Below, one piece after another: positions 48,813 to 58,652 of a DNA stretch of 64,000 nucleotides. This DNA comes from Rhizobium gallicum bv. gallicum R602sp (GTDB lineage Bacteria > Pseudomonadota > Alphaproteobacteria > Rhizobiales > Rhizobiaceae). The notes under the pieces are model-generated. The model searched no databases and was not told the DNA's origin. It saw only the letters and a list, made by a program, of their open reading frames with translations. The position numbers and the translations under genes are program-made. Where the stretch lies: positions 3,481,001-3,545,000 of the forward strand of contig NZ_CP006877.1 of the NCBI RefSeq assembly GCF_000816845.1. The letters run 5' to 3'. Position 1 is the stretch's first letter, and the number at the start of each line of letters is the position of its first letter.

Positions 48813-51233
48813 ATGGGCAAGAAACCGGCAATGGAGAAACGTAGGGACGAGGTTCCAAGGCGCGGCGGCAACGATGCGGCCTTCGGCTATGCGCCCCTGC
48901 CCGGCATTGCCGACGAGATGGTCGACAACAACGGCGCCATCCGCCCGGTCTGGCAGCGCTTTCTTGCGGGCTTCGGGGCAATTCCCGAAAAGGAACTGGC
49001 CGAGCGCTTCGCCCGAGCTGACCGCTATCTGCGCGATGCCGGCGTATTCTACCGGGCCTATGGCAGCAAGGGCACCGGCGAGCGGTCCTGGCCGCTGTCG
49101 CACATCCCGGTCCTGATCGACGAGCGCGAATGGCAGGCGCTTTCGGCCGGCCTGGTGCAGCGCGCCGATTTGCTTGAGGCGATCGTTGCCGATATCTATG
49201 GCGACAACAAGCTGGTCGAGGAAGGCTTCCTGCCGCCTGGCCTGATCGCCGCCAACCCGGAATTCCAACGCCCGCTTGCAGGCGTAAAACCCGCGAGCGG
49301 CCACTACCTGCATTTCTGCGCCTTCGAGATTGGCCGCGGCCCGGACGGAAACTGGTGGGTTCTGGCCGACCGTACACAGGCGCCCTCAGGTGCAGGCTTC
49401 GCGCTTGAAAGCCGCGTTGCCACCACGCGCGCCTTCTCCGATATCTATGCCGAAACCCCGGTTCACCGTCTCGCCTCCTTCTTCGGCGCCTTCCGCGATG
49501 CGTTGCAGACGATGAAACATTCCGGCGACGACCGCATCGGCGTTCTGACTCCCGGCCCGGCAAACGAAACCTACTATGAACACGCCTATATCGCCCGCTA
49601 TCTCGGCTTCATGCTGCTCGAAGGCGAAGATCTGACGGTGGTCAACGGCCGCGTCATGGTTCGCACGGTGGCCGGCCTGAAGCCGATCGGCGTCCTCTGG
49701 CGTCGCCTCGATTCCGCCTATGCCGATCCGCTGGAGCTGAACCAGAATTCGCATATCGGCACCCCCGGTCTGGTCGAGGCACTGCGTGCTGAATCGGTGA
49801 CGATCGTCAATGCTCTTGGAACCGGCATCCTCGAGACTCGCGCCCTGCTCGCTTTCATGCCGACGATCTGCCGCCGCCTGCTTGGCGAAAAACTGCGCCT
49901 GCCCTCGATCGCCACTTGGTGGTGCGGGCAGAAGGAGGAGCGCGAACACGTCGCGAGGAACATCGAGAAGATGGTGATCGGTCCCGCCTATTCGCGCGCC
50001 CCCTTCTTCGACGATAGCGGCGAGTCCGTCCTCGGCTCGTCGCTGCGCGCAACGGCAAAGGATTCGATCACCGACTGGCTGAACTCCGACGGCCCGAAGC
50101 TCGTCGGCCAGGAAGTCGTCACGCTGTCGACGACGCCGGCCTGGGTAGATGGAAAGCTGACGCCGCGGCCGATGTCGCTTCGCGTCTTCGCCGCCCGCAC
50201 GGCGAAGGGCTGGCAGATCATGCCCGGCGGCTTTGCCCGCATCGGCGCCGGCGATGACGCCGCTGCGATCGCCATGCAGTCGGGCGGTGCGGCGGCAGAC
50301 GTCTGGATCGTCAGCGACAAGCCGGTCGAGCGCCATACCCTTCTGCCCGCCGAAGGAAGCTTCACCCGCAACATGCCGGGCAGCCTGCCAAGTCGGGCGG
50401 CCGACAATCTCTTCTGGCTCGGCCGCTATATCGAGCGCGCCGAAGGGGCGCTGCGCATCCTTCGCGCCTGGCACGCCCGTTACGCCGAAGCTGCCGATCC
50501 CAGTCAGCCGCTGCTTGCCGATGTTTCGGAATATCTCGCCGCCGTCGACATCGGCACGGAAGAAGCCGTGCCCGAAACGCTGCTGCGCAACATCGACAGT
50601 GCCGTCTATTCCGCCAGTAATATCCGCGACCGGTTCTCGCCGGATGGCTGGCTGGCCCTGAACGACCTAGCCAAGACCGCGCACCGCTTCCAAGTCAGCG
50701 TTGCGGCAGGCGACGACGCCAGCCATGCCATGACGATCCTGCTGCGCAAGCTCGCGGGCTTTGCAGGTCTCGTGCATGAAAACATGTATCGCTTCACCGG
50801 ATGGCGCTTCCTCTCGCTCGGTCGCTATATCGAGCGCGGCCTGCACATGACCCGACTTCTCGGCCACATGTCCGGCCCCGATGCCCCTGATGGCGCGCTG
50901 GATATGCTGCTCGAAATCGGCGATAGCGTCATGACCCACCGCCGCCGGTACAACGTCAACACCGCCCGCCTGACCGTCACGGACCTTCTGGCGCTCGACC
51001 CGCTGAACCCACGATCGGTTCTCTTCCAGATGAACGAGATCCATCGCGAGGTCGAGCAGCTGCCGAACGCCTTCGTCAACGGCCAGATGTCGCCATTCTA
51101 CCGCGAGGCCATGCGCCTGCATTCCGGCCTCGCCGTCATGACCCCGGAAACGATGACCGGCGAGTTCTACAAGAAGTTTGAACGCGAGCTCGAGCAGCTG
51201 TCCGACCTTCTCGCCCAGACCTACCTCGGGTGA
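48813..51233 (+). CDS. Circularly permuted ATP-grasp/alpha-E domain fusion protein
   Basis: An 806-aa fusion. Residues 1-470 are the circularly permuted ATP-grasp (former DUF404/DUF407, COG2308) with GDNKLVEEGFLPPGLIAANPEF, AFEIGRGPDGNWWVLADRTQAPSGAGFALESR, LTPGPANETYYEHAYIARYLGFMLLEGEDL and GTGILETRALLAFMP. Residues 490-806 are an alpha-E domain (former DUF403, COG2307) starting LPSRAADNLFWLGRYIERAE and repeating FLSLGRYIERGLHMTRLLG. The two halves are usually separate adjacent genes; here they are fused. ATP-grasp enzymes form amide bonds from acyl phosphates. It lies 14 bases after the giant transglutaminase and overlaps the next gene by four bases. Confidence 0.88.
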   Translation: MGKKPAMEKRRDEVPRRGGNDAAFGYAPLPGIADEMVDNNGAIRPVWQRFLAGFGAIPEKELAERFARADRYLRDAGVFYRAYGSKGTGERSWPLSHIPVLIDEREWQALSAGLVQRADLLEAIVADIYGDNKLVEEGFLPPGLIAANPEFQRPLAGVKPASGHYLHFCAFEIGRGPDGNWWVLADRTQAPSGAGFALESRVATTRAFSDIYAETPVHRLASFFGAFRDALQTMKHSGDDRIGVLTPGPANETYYEHAYIARYLGFMLLEGEDLTVVNGRVMVRTVAGLKPIGVLWRRLDSAYADPLELNQNSHIGTPGLVEALRAESVTIVNALGTGILETRALLAFMPTICRRLLGEKLRLPSIATWWCGQKEEREHVARNIEKMVIGPAYSRAPFFDDSGESVLGSSLRATAKDSITDWLNSDGPKLVGQEVVTLSTTPAWVDGKLTPRPMSLRVFAARTAKGWQIMPGGFARIGAGDDAAAIAMQSGGAAADVWIVSDKPVERHTLLPAEGSFTRNMPGSLPSRAADNLFWLGRYIERAEGALRILRAWHARYAEAADPSQPLLADVSEYLAAVDIGTEEAVPETLLRNIDSAVYSASNIRDRFSPDGWLALNDLAKTAHRFQVSVAAGDDASHAMTILLRKLAGFAGLVHENMYRFTGWRFLSLGRYIERGLHMTRLLGHMSGPDAPDGALDMLLEIGDSVMTHRRRYNVNTARLTVTDLLALDPLNPRSVLFQMNEIHREVEQLPNAFVNGQMSPFYREAMRLHSGLAVMTPETMTGEFYKKFERELEQLSDLLAQTYLG

Positions 51234-52117
51234 CCGCCGTGCTCTACGACCTCACCCTGCACATGGGATACACCTACGACACGCCGGCTTCCGGCGCGCG
51301 TCACATCATTCGGCTGATGCCGCTTTCGCTGCCCGACCGGCAGCGGCTGGTCGCAGGGTCGATTACCATATCTCCGTCGCCGGACGAGCAATCGCATTTC
51401 ACCGATTTCTTCCTCCATCCGGCAACATCCATCCTGCTGCGGTCGCCGCACGAGACGTTGGATATCCGCATGCAGGCGCGCGTGCAGGTCGAAAGCCGTT
51501 CGATCGCCGCCGATTTCTCGCCGGACCTCGACCGCCTGCCGAAGGAAGTCGCCGGCGTCTGGTCGCTGGAGCCTGACTCTCCGCATCATTTCCTCGCCAG
51601 CAGCCCTCGTCTCACCGAAACCCGCGCCATTTCGGACTATGCCAGGGACTGCGCGCTGCCCGGCCTGACCGTGTTGCAGATCGCCAATGCCTTGTGCACC
51701 CGCATCAACAAGGATTTCACCTACGATACGGAAGCAACGACGGTAGATTCCACGGCTCTCGATGCTTTCACTCTGAAACGCGGCGTCTGCCAGGATTTCG
51801 TCCATGTGATGATCCTGGCGCTCCGCAGCCTCGGCATTCCGGCGGGCTATGTCTCCGGCTTCCTGCGGACCATCCCACCGCTCGGCAAGGAACGGCTCGA
51901 AGGCGCTGACGCCATGCATGCCTGGGTCCGTGTCTGGTGCGGTGAAACCCTGGGCTGGATCGAACTCGACCCGACCAACGACATGCCCGCCGGCACCGAC
52001 CACATCGTCGTTGCCTATGGCCGCGACTATTCCGACGTCGCCCCTGTCATCGGCGTCTTGAAAAGCTACGGCGGCCATCGCGCCGTGCAGGCCGTCGACG
52101 TTATTCCGATCAAGTGA
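51230..52117 (+). CDS. Transglutaminase-like family protein
   Basis: A 295-aa protein with an N-terminal bacterial transglutaminase beta domain (LHMGYTYDTPASGARHIIRLMPLS) and a papain-like core with Cys near 187 (LKRGVCQDFVHVM), His near 229 (ADAMHAWVRVW) and Asp in IELDPTND. The predicted triad is complete. The start is GTG at 51230, overlapping the upstream TGA by four bases. It may act as a peptidase or amidase on the product of the ATP-grasp enzyme. Third gene of the block; nothing else follows in the same frame until 52.5 kb. Confidence 0.88.
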   Translation: MTAVLYDLTLHMGYTYDTPASGARHIIRLMPLSLPDRQRLVAGSITISPSPDEQSHFTDFFLHPATSILLRSPHETLDIRMQARVQVESRSIAADFSPDLDRLPKEVAGVWSLEPDSPHHFLASSPRLTETRAISDYARDCALPGLTVLQIANALCTRINKDFTYDTEATTVDSTALDAFTLKRGVCQDFVHVMILALRSLGIPAGYVSGFLRTIPPLGKERLEGADAMHAWVRVWCGETLGWIELDPTNDMPAGTDHIVVAYGRDYSDVAPVIGVLKSYGGHRAVQAVDVIPIK

Positions 52118-52493
52118 TCAAAAGACAGGAATAGCCGTTGCTTCCTGGAGCCTCGCGACCAGCAAGACAAACCCCGTCTCATATGTTTTTGCCCGCCTGA
52201 ATCCCGAAATCAACCGACCTTGGCGGAAGCATTCGCATGTCTTCCTGGCCTCTGTGTCGGAATGGGCCAATGGCGAGGGAAAGTGTGTAGGACTGAACCA
52301 GAACCCGCCGCCACAGACGTTAACGCGCAAAAGCGCCAGCTATCCTCTTGGCGAGAAAGTTATCCCGCAAACGCAGTAGATCATGTCCCGAAATCGCAAG
52401 TTACCTGCAATTTTAACGATTACCTTAAGACCTGTGGTAACAACCGCGCTGTAGGTATGGAACCAGCATAAATCCTCTCTTGCTGCAGGTGAC
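52118..52493. other. Intergenic region upstream of the TadG-like gene
   Basis: No gene is supported in these 376 bases. The sequence becomes AT-richer from 52370, probably the promoter of the TadG-like gene. TTAA tetrads at 52413 and 52425 are separated by eight bases rather than the seven of a CtrA box, so CtrA control is not claimed. No terminator-type hairpin was recognised after the transglutaminase stop. Confidence 0.35.
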
Positions 52494-53687
52494 ATGATGT
52501 CTCCCATATCTTTTCTGCGCGCCAACATTGCACGCGTCTTAGGCGATCGTTCCGGCAATTTCGCCATGATGACGGCGATTTTGATGCCAGTCGCAATTGG
52601 CGCCGCCGGGCTCGCCGTCGACGTATCCAACATGATGCTTTCGCAACGTCAGTTGCAGGAAGCCTCCGATTCGGCTGCTCTGGCCGCAGCCTCCGCGCTC
52701 GTCGCCGAAAAGGTCGATGTGAACGGCGCCAAGGAGCTTGCCAAGAACTTTGTCATCGGCCAGATGTCGAACTACATTGACGATTCCGACACCATCGCTG
52801 CCCTAAAGGATGCAATGTCTGTTGTTGTCACAGAAACCGCATCCGGGTCGGGCGGCAAGACTTATAAGGTTGAGGTCAAAACTGCCTACAACATGGACAA
52901 TAGCGCGCTGATGCGCATCTTGGGCAAGGAAAGCACGGAAATCGGCTCATTGTCCGAAACGCAGAGCAGCACCGAAAACACCGTCACAAAGAGCTCGCTC
53001 TCGATGTATCTCGTGCTCGACCGTTCGGGCTCGATGGCAGAGGATACTACGACCTCGCATACGTACACGGAAAGCTACAACTGTGGATCGAAAAAGAACC
53101 CAAAGACCTGCGATCGAACCGTTACGGATTACTACACCAAGATCGAGGCATTGAAGCTGGCCGTTTCGAGCCTGCTGACCCAGTTGAATACCGCCGACCC
53201 TAATCTGCAATACGTCCGCACCGGCAGTGTCTCTTACAATGACCAAATGCAGTCGGCGTTGAATCTGGCCTGGGGAACGTCTGCCGTGTCAACCTACGTC
53301 AACGCTTTGACCGCGATAGGCGGGACAGATTCAAGCGATGCCTTTAAGATGGCATATAGCAAGCTTATCGACCAAGCCGAGAATACAGCGCACTTGAACA
53401 AGAACGGCCTGACACCTGACAAATACATTGTCTTCATGACGGACGGCAACAACAATTACACTTCAGCCGATACTGAAACCAAAAATTGGTGCGACTTGGC
53501 GCGCGACAAAAATATCACGGTCTATACGGTTGCGTTCATGGCTCCCGATCGCGGCAAGGCGCTGCTAAGCTACTGCGCGACGAGCTCTTCAACCTATTTC
53601 GCAGCCGAGAACATGGCCTCGCTCGTCGCGGCCTTTAAGATAATCGGCTCATCGGCCGCCAAACAGAGCATACGCCTCACCCAATAA
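52494..53687 (+). CDS. TadG-like protein with von Willebrand factor A domain
   Basis: A 397-aa protein with an N-terminal TadE/TadG segment: GNFAMMTAILMPVAIGAAGLAVDVSNMML membrane helix region (residues about 22-50), then SQRQLQEASDSAALAAAS. The vWA domain has a MIDAS-type motif DRSGSMAED, with FMTDGNNN further on and a conserved TAIGGTDSSDAF. The rest would be extracytoplasmic. Such proteins usually lie with Flp pilus (tad/cpa) genes, but none is adjacent here. Tandem ATGs at 52494 and 52497 follow AGGTGAC. Codon use is slightly less GC-rich than in neighbours. Role unknown; surface adhesion or envelope sensing is possible. Confidence 0.82.
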   Translation: MMSPISFLRANIARVLGDRSGNFAMMTAILMPVAIGAAGLAVDVSNMMLSQRQLQEASDSAALAAASALVAEKVDVNGAKELAKNFVIGQMSNYIDDSDTIAALKDAMSVVVTETASGSGGKTYKVEVKTAYNMDNSALMRILGKESTEIGSLSETQSSTENTVTKSSLSMYLVLDRSGSMAEDTTTSHTYTESYNCGSKKNPKTCDRTVTDYYTKIEALKLAVSSLLTQLNTADPNLQYVRTGSVSYNDQMQSALNLAWGTSAVSTYVNALTAIGGTDSSDAFKMAYSKLIDQAENTAHLNKNGLTPDKYIVFMTDGNNNYTSADTETKNWCDLARDKNITVYTVAFMAPDRGKALLSYCATSSSTYFAAENMASLVAAFKIIGSSAAKQSIRLTQ

Positions 53688-53710
53688 ATTCGGCGCTCAT
53701 CCTTTCAGGG

Positions 53711-53748
53711 AAAAGCCGCTCCGGAACAAACCGGGGCGGCTTTTCGTT
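53711..53748 (+). terminator. Terminator of the TadG-like gene
   Basis: AAAAGCCGC-TCCGG pairs with CCGG-GGCGGCTTTT across a short loop, followed by CGTTT. It separates the gene from the glycogen operon. Confidence 0.85.
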
Positions 53749-53853
53749 TAGGGCTAATCTCGCGCATCAGACTGGGAAAACCAATTGAAATCAAGTCCCT
53801 TATGCCGGTGAACAGGACGGTTTCGCAAATTTCTGCTTTCGCTAAATCCCTTG

Positions 53854-53882
53854 TTGCAAGTGCTTGGTAACGATGCATAAAC
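53854..53882 (+). promoter_or_regulatory. Candidate promoter of the glg operon
   Basis: TTGCAA (53854-53859) and ATAAAC (53877-53882) are separated by 17 bases, about 70 bases upstream of glgP. This is a visual match only; no operator was recognised in the 209-base gap. Confidence 0.3.
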
Positions 53883-53957
53883 TGCCGTGACCGGCGTGCG
53901 TGCAAAGTCGGCTTCGTCAGACGTAACGCACTGAAACTAAATCAAAATTGGCGAGAT

Positions 53958-56426
53958 ATGACGATGAACCCCGTTTCCAAGCCGACCATCCCTTCTCCCG
54001 CCCCGCGCAGTTCCCGCCCGGAAATTCTAGCCGAAGAAATCATCGAACGTCTGACTTACCGCATCGGCAAGGATGCAAAAGTTGCCAAGCCGCATGACTG
54101 GCTGACGGCGACGATCCTCGTCGTTCGCGACCGCATCATTGACAAATGGATGGAGTCGACGCGCAAGGTCTACGCGACAGGCGACAAGCGCGTTTACTAC
54201 CTGTCGCTTGAGTTTCTGATCGGCCGCTTGATGCGGGATGCCGTCACGAACATGGGCCTGATGGAGCAGGTGCGCGATGCGCTGGCCTCCCTCGGCGTCG
54301 ATGTCAACGTGATCGCCGGCCTCGAGCCGGATGCTGCTCTGGGCAACGGCGGACTCGGGCGCCTCGCGGCCTGTTTCATGGAAAGCATGGCAACAGTCGA
54401 AGTGCCGGCCTATGGCTACGGCATCCGTTATGTCCACGGCCTCTTCCGTCAGCAGCTTGCCGACGGCTGGCAAGTGGAATTGCCGGAAAGCTGGCTCGCG
54501 CATGGCAACCCCTGGGAATTCGAACGCCGCGAAAGCGCCTATGAAATCGGCTACGGCGGCACCGTCGACGTCGCCAACAACGCCGAAGGCGAGCCGCGCT
54601 ATGTCTGGAAGCCGGCAGAGCGCGTCATCGCCGCTGCCTTCGACACACCGGTGGTCGGCTGGCGCGGCAAGCGCGTCAACACGCTGCGTCTCTGGTCTGC
54701 CCAGCCGATCGACCCGATTCTGCTCGACGCCTTCAATGCCGGCGACCATATCGGTGCTCTGCGCGAAAGCAACAAGGCGGAAAGCCTGACGCGCGTGCTC
54801 TATCCGGCAGACGCGACGCCCGCCGGACAGGAGCTGCGCCTTCGCCAGGAATTCTTCTTCTCCTCCGCCTCGCTTCAGGACATCCTGCGCCGCCACCTGC
54901 AGCAGTATGACGACTTCACGTCGCTGCCCGACAAGGTGGCGATCCAGCTGAATGACACGCACCCCGCCGTTTCGGTTGCCGAGCTGACGCGCCTGCTGTG
55001 CGACGTTCACGGCATGGATTTCGAGCAGGCCTTCGATATCGTCCGCCGCACGATTTCCTACACCAACCACACGCTGCTGCCGGAAGCTCTCGAAACCTGG
55101 CCGATCCCGCTCTTCGAACGGCTGCTGCCGCGTCACATGCAGCTGATCTACGCGATCAATGCCAAGATTCTGCTTGAGGCCCGCAGGGAAAAGAACTTCT
55201 CCGACACCGAAATCCGGGCGATCTCGCTGATCGACGAGAGCGGCGACCGCCGGGTGCGGATGGGCAATCTCGCCTTCGTCGGCTCGCATTCGATCAACGG
55301 CGTATCCGCCTTGCATACCGAACTCATGAAGGTCACGGTCTTTGCGGACCTGCACAAGCTCTATCCGAACCGGATCAACAACAAGACGAACGGCATCACG
55401 CCACGCCGCTGGCTGCAGCAATGCAACCCCGGGCTCACCAGTCTCATCCGCGAGGCGATCGGCGACGAATTCATGGATGACGCCGAAAAGCTGAAGCCGC
55501 TCGAAAAATTCGCCACCGATCCGAGCTTCCAGGAAAAGTTCGGCTCCGTGAAGCGCGCAAACAAGGTGGCGCTCTCCAATCTTGTGGCCAGCCGCATGGG
55601 TGTGAAGCTTGATCCTTCCGCGATGTTCGACATTCAGATCAAGCGCATCCACGAGTACAAGCGCCAATTGCTCAACGTCGTCGAGGCGGTCGCTCTCTAC
55701 GACCAGATCCGCTCGCATCCCGAACTCGACTGGGTGCCCCGTGTGAAGCTCTTTGCCGGCAAGGCGGCGCCGAGCTATCACAATGCCAAGCTCATCATCA
55801 AGCTCATCAACGACGTCGCCCGCACGATCAACAACGATCCGGCCGTCCGCGGCCTCCTGAAAGTGGTCTTCGTGCCCAATTACAACGTCTCGCTTGCCGA
55901 GGTCATGGTGCCCGCCGCCGACCTCTCCGAGCAGATTTCGACGGCCGGCATGGAAGCCTCCGGCACCGGCAACATGAAGTTCGGTTTGAATGGAGCGCTC
56001 ACGATCGGCACCCTGGACGGGGCGAATGTCGAAATGCGCGACAATGTCGGCGCCGACAATATCGTCATCTTCGGCCTGCGCGCCGATGAAGTCGCCGATG
56101 CCCGCACCGATGGACACAACCCACGCGCCATCATCGAAAGCTCCCGGGAACTGTCGCAGGCGCTGGCTTCGATTGCCGGCGGCGTCTTCTCGCCGGATGA
56201 CCGCAATCGCTACGCCCAGCTCATCGATGGCATTTATTCGCACGACTGGTTCATGGTCGCCGCCGATTTCGACGCCTATGCAGCCGCCCAGCGGGACGTG
56301 GACCAGATCTGGAACCAGCCTTCCTCCTGGTATGCCAGGACCATCAACAATACCGCGCGAATGGGCTGGTTCTCCTCCGACCGCACGATCCGGCAGTATG
56401 CCGATGAAATCTGGAGAGCCGGATGA
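53958..56426 (+). CDS. glgP: Glycogen/alpha-glucan phosphorylase
   Basis: An 822-aa PLP-dependent enzyme releasing glucose-1-phosphate from the non-reducing ends of glycogen. It shows YYLSLEFLIGRLM, ALGNGGLGRLAACFMES, IQLNDTHPA, FAGKAAPSYHNAK and the PLP-lysine motif EASGTGNMKFGLNGALTIGTLDG with the Lys near 674. Length is normal. ATG 53958 follows GGCGAG closely; the ATG two codons later has better spacing. First gene of a tight glgP-glgB-glgC-glgA-pgm-glgX operon. Its stop overlaps the glgB start (ATGA). Confidence 0.97.
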   Translation: MTMNPVSKPTIPSPAPRSSRPEILAEEIIERLTYRIGKDAKVAKPHDWLTATILVVRDRIIDKWMESTRKVYATGDKRVYYLSLEFLIGRLMRDAVTNMGLMEQVRDALASLGVDVNVIAGLEPDAALGNGGLGRLAACFMESMATVEVPAYGYGIRYVHGLFRQQLADGWQVELPESWLAHGNPWEFERRESAYEIGYGGTVDVANNAEGEPRYVWKPAERVIAAAFDTPVVGWRGKRVNTLRLWSAQPIDPILLDAFNAGDHIGALRESNKAESLTRVLYPADATPAGQELRLRQEFFFSSASLQDILRRHLQQYDDFTSLPDKVAIQLNDTHPAVSVAELTRLLCDVHGMDFEQAFDIVRRTISYTNHTLLPEALETWPIPLFERLLPRHMQLIYAINAKILLEARREKNFSDTEIRAISLIDESGDRRVRMGNLAFVGSHSINGVSALHTELMKVTVFADLHKLYPNRINNKTNGITPRRWLQQCNPGLTSLIREAIGDEFMDDAEKLKPLEKFATDPSFQEKFGSVKRANKVALSNLVASRMGVKLDPSAMFDIQIKRIHEYKRQLLNVVEAVALYDQIRSHPELDWVPRVKLFAGKAAPSYHNAKLIIKLINDVARTINNDPAVRGLLKVVFVPNYNVSLAEVMVPAADLSEQISTAGMEASGTGNMKFGLNGALTIGTLDGANVEMRDNVGADNIVIFGLRADEVADARTDGHNPRAIIESSRELSQALASIAGGVFSPDDRNRYAQLIDGIYSHDWFMVAADFDAYAAAQRDVDQIWNQPSSWYARTINNTARMGWFSSDRTIRQYADEIWRAG

Positions 56427-58630
56427 AAACGCCGAAAGCCGCCCTTGAAGTAAAGCGTCCCTGGGAAATTTCGGCAGACGAAATAACGGCAATCCTTGCC
56501 GGTTCGCACGCCAATCCATTTGCCGTGCTCGGCGTGCATGAGGCAGGTGACAGCTACGCTGCCCGCTGCTTCATTCCCGGCGCCGACGAAGTCACCGCCT
56601 TGACGCTCGACGGCAGCGTCATTGGTGAACTGACGCAGCTCCATCCGGATGGCTTTTTCGCCGGCCCCGTCGCGCTGGCGAAACGGCAGCCGGTGCGCTA
56701 CCGCGCCCGTCGCGACGATGCGGAATGGGCCGTCACCGACCCGTACAGCTTCGGCCCCGTGCTCGGCCCGATGGACGATTACTACGCGCGTGAAGGCTCC
56801 CATCTGCGCCTCTTCGATAAGATGGGGGCGCACTGGATCAAGCACGAAGGCGCGCAGGGAATCCATTTTGCCGTCTGGGCGCCGAATGCCCAGCGCGTTT
56901 CCGTCGTCGGCGATTTCAACAATTGGGACGGACGCCGACATGTGATGCGTTTTCGCGCCAGCGCCGGCATATGGGAAATCTTTGCGCCGGATGTCCCGAC
57001 GGTCGTCCCTTACAAGTTCGAGATCCGCGGCCATGACGGCGTTCTCCTGCCGCTGAAAGCCGATCCTTTTGCGCGGCGCAGCGAATTTCGTCCGAAGACG
57101 GCCTCCGTCGTGGCGCCTGAACTTCTGCAGGAATGGCAGGACGAAGACCACCTCAAACACTGGAGCGAGACCGACAAGCGTCGCCAGCCGATCTCGATCT
57201 ATGAGGTGCATGCCGGTTCATGGCAGCGCCACCAGGATGGTTCCTTCCTCTCCTGGGACGAGCTTGCTTCCAGCCTCATCCCCTACTGCGCCGACATGGG
57301 CTTCACCCATATCGAATTCCTTCCGATTACCGAACATCCCTACGATCCGTCATGGGGCTACCAAACCACCGGGCTTTACGCGCCGAGCGCCCGCTTCGGC
57401 GAACCGGAGGGTTTTGCCCGTTTCGTGAACGGCTGCCACAAGGTCGGCATCGGCGTCATTCTCGACTGGGTGCCCGCGCACTTCCCCACCGACGAGCACG
57501 GCCTCGGCTGGTTCGACGGCACCGCGCTTTACGAGCATGAGGATCCGCGCAAAGGTTTCCACCCGGATTGGAATACGGCGATCTACAATTTCGGCCGTAC
57601 CGAAGTTCAATCCTATCTCGTCAACAACGCGCTCTATTGGGCGGAGAAATTCCATCTCGACGGCCTGCGTGTCGATGCCGTCGCCTCGATGCTCTATCTC
57701 GATTACTCGCGCAACCACGGCGAATGGATTCCGAACGAATACGGCGGCAACGAAAACCTCGAGGCCGTCCGCTTCCTCCAGGACATGAACACCCGCATCT
57801 ACGCCGAGCACCCGGGCGTCATGACCATTGCCGAGGAATCGACCTCCTGGCCGAAGGTCTCGCAGCCGGTGCATGAAGGCGGCCTCGGCTTCGGCTTCAA
57901 GTGGAACATGGGCTTCATGCACGACACGCTGAGCTACATGAAGCGTGATCCGATATATCGCAAGCATCACCACAACGAACTGACCTTCGGCCTGCTCTAC
58001 GCCTATTCGGAAAACTTTGTCCTGCCACTCTCCCATGACGAAGTGGTGCACGGCAAAGGTTCGCTGATCGCAAAGATGCCTGGCGACGACTGGCAGAAAT
58101 TCGCAAACCTGCGCGCCTACTATGCCTTCATGTGGGGTTACCCCGGCAAGAAACTGCTGTTCATGGGCCAGGAATTTGCGCAATGGAGCGAATGGAGCGA
58201 GGCAACCTCGCTCGACTGGAACCTGCTGCAATACCGCATGCACGAAGGCATGCGCCGCCTCGTACGCGACCTCAACTTCACCTACCGCTCCAAGCCGGCG
58301 CTGCACGCGCGCGATTGCGAAGGCGACGGTTTCGAATGGCTGATCGCCGACGATCACGAAAACTCCGTCTTTGCATGGCTGCGCAAGGCACCGGATCACA
58401 AGCCGATCGCCGTCATCACCAATTTCACGCCGGCTTACCGCGAGAACTATTCCATCCGCCTGCCGCTCGAAGGCCGCTGGCGGGAAATCCTGAATACCGA
58501 TGCCGATATCTACGGCGGCAGCGGCAAGGGAAATGGCGGGCGCGTGCAGGCCGTCAACGCCGGCGGCAGCATCGTTGCGTCGATCACCTTGCCGCCGCTG
58601 GCGACGATCATGCTTGAACCTGAGACTTGA
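56423..58630 (+). CDS. glgB: 1,4-alpha-glucan branching enzyme
   Basis: A 735-aa GH13 enzyme creating alpha-1,6 branches in glycogen. An N-terminal CBM48-type domain (HANPFAVLGVHEAG) and a second one (GIHFAVWAPNAQRVSVVGDFNNWDGR) precede the (beta/alpha)8 domain with ILDWVPAHFP, the nucleophile in LDGLRVDAVASM (about 417), the acid Glu in TIAEEST (about 470) and LPLSHDEVVHGK. It is translationally coupled to glgP (ATGA overlap). Confidence 0.97.
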   Translation: MKTPKAALEVKRPWEISADEITAILAGSHANPFAVLGVHEAGDSYAARCFIPGADEVTALTLDGSVIGELTQLHPDGFFAGPVALAKRQPVRYRARRDDAEWAVTDPYSFGPVLGPMDDYYAREGSHLRLFDKMGAHWIKHEGAQGIHFAVWAPNAQRVSVVGDFNNWDGRRHVMRFRASAGIWEIFAPDVPTVVPYKFEIRGHDGVLLPLKADPFARRSEFRPKTASVVAPELLQEWQDEDHLKHWSETDKRRQPISIYEVHAGSWQRHQDGSFLSWDELASSLIPYCADMGFTHIEFLPITEHPYDPSWGYQTTGLYAPSARFGEPEGFARFVNGCHKVGIGVILDWVPAHFPTDEHGLGWFDGTALYEHEDPRKGFHPDWNTAIYNFGRTEVQSYLVNNALYWAEKFHLDGLRVDAVASMLYLDYSRNHGEWIPNEYGGNENLEAVRFLQDMNTRIYAEHPGVMTIAEESTSWPKVSQPVHEGGLGFGFKWNMGFMHDTLSYMKRDPIYRKHHHNELTFGLLYAYSENFVLPLSHDEVVHGKGSLIAKMPGDDWQKFANLRAYYAFMWGYPGKKLLFMGQEFAQWSEWSEATSLDWNLLQYRMHEGMRRLVRDLNFTYRSKPALHARDCEGDGFEWLIADDHENSVFAWLRKAPDHKPIAVITNFTPAYRENYSIRLPLEGRWREILNTDADIYGGSGKGNGGRVQAVNAGGSIVASITLPPLATIMLEPET

Positions 58631-58652
58631 AGACTGGTGGGAGGAGTAGACA

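Noticed and set aside
52413..52428. CtrA-binding site TTAA-N7-TTAA upstream of the TadG-like gene
   Set aside because: The spacer is eight bases, not seven, and the flanking consensus is poor.
54027..56519. 830-codon minus-strand open frame
   Set aside because: It is antisense to glgP and has no recognisable domain; a GC-driven shadow frame.
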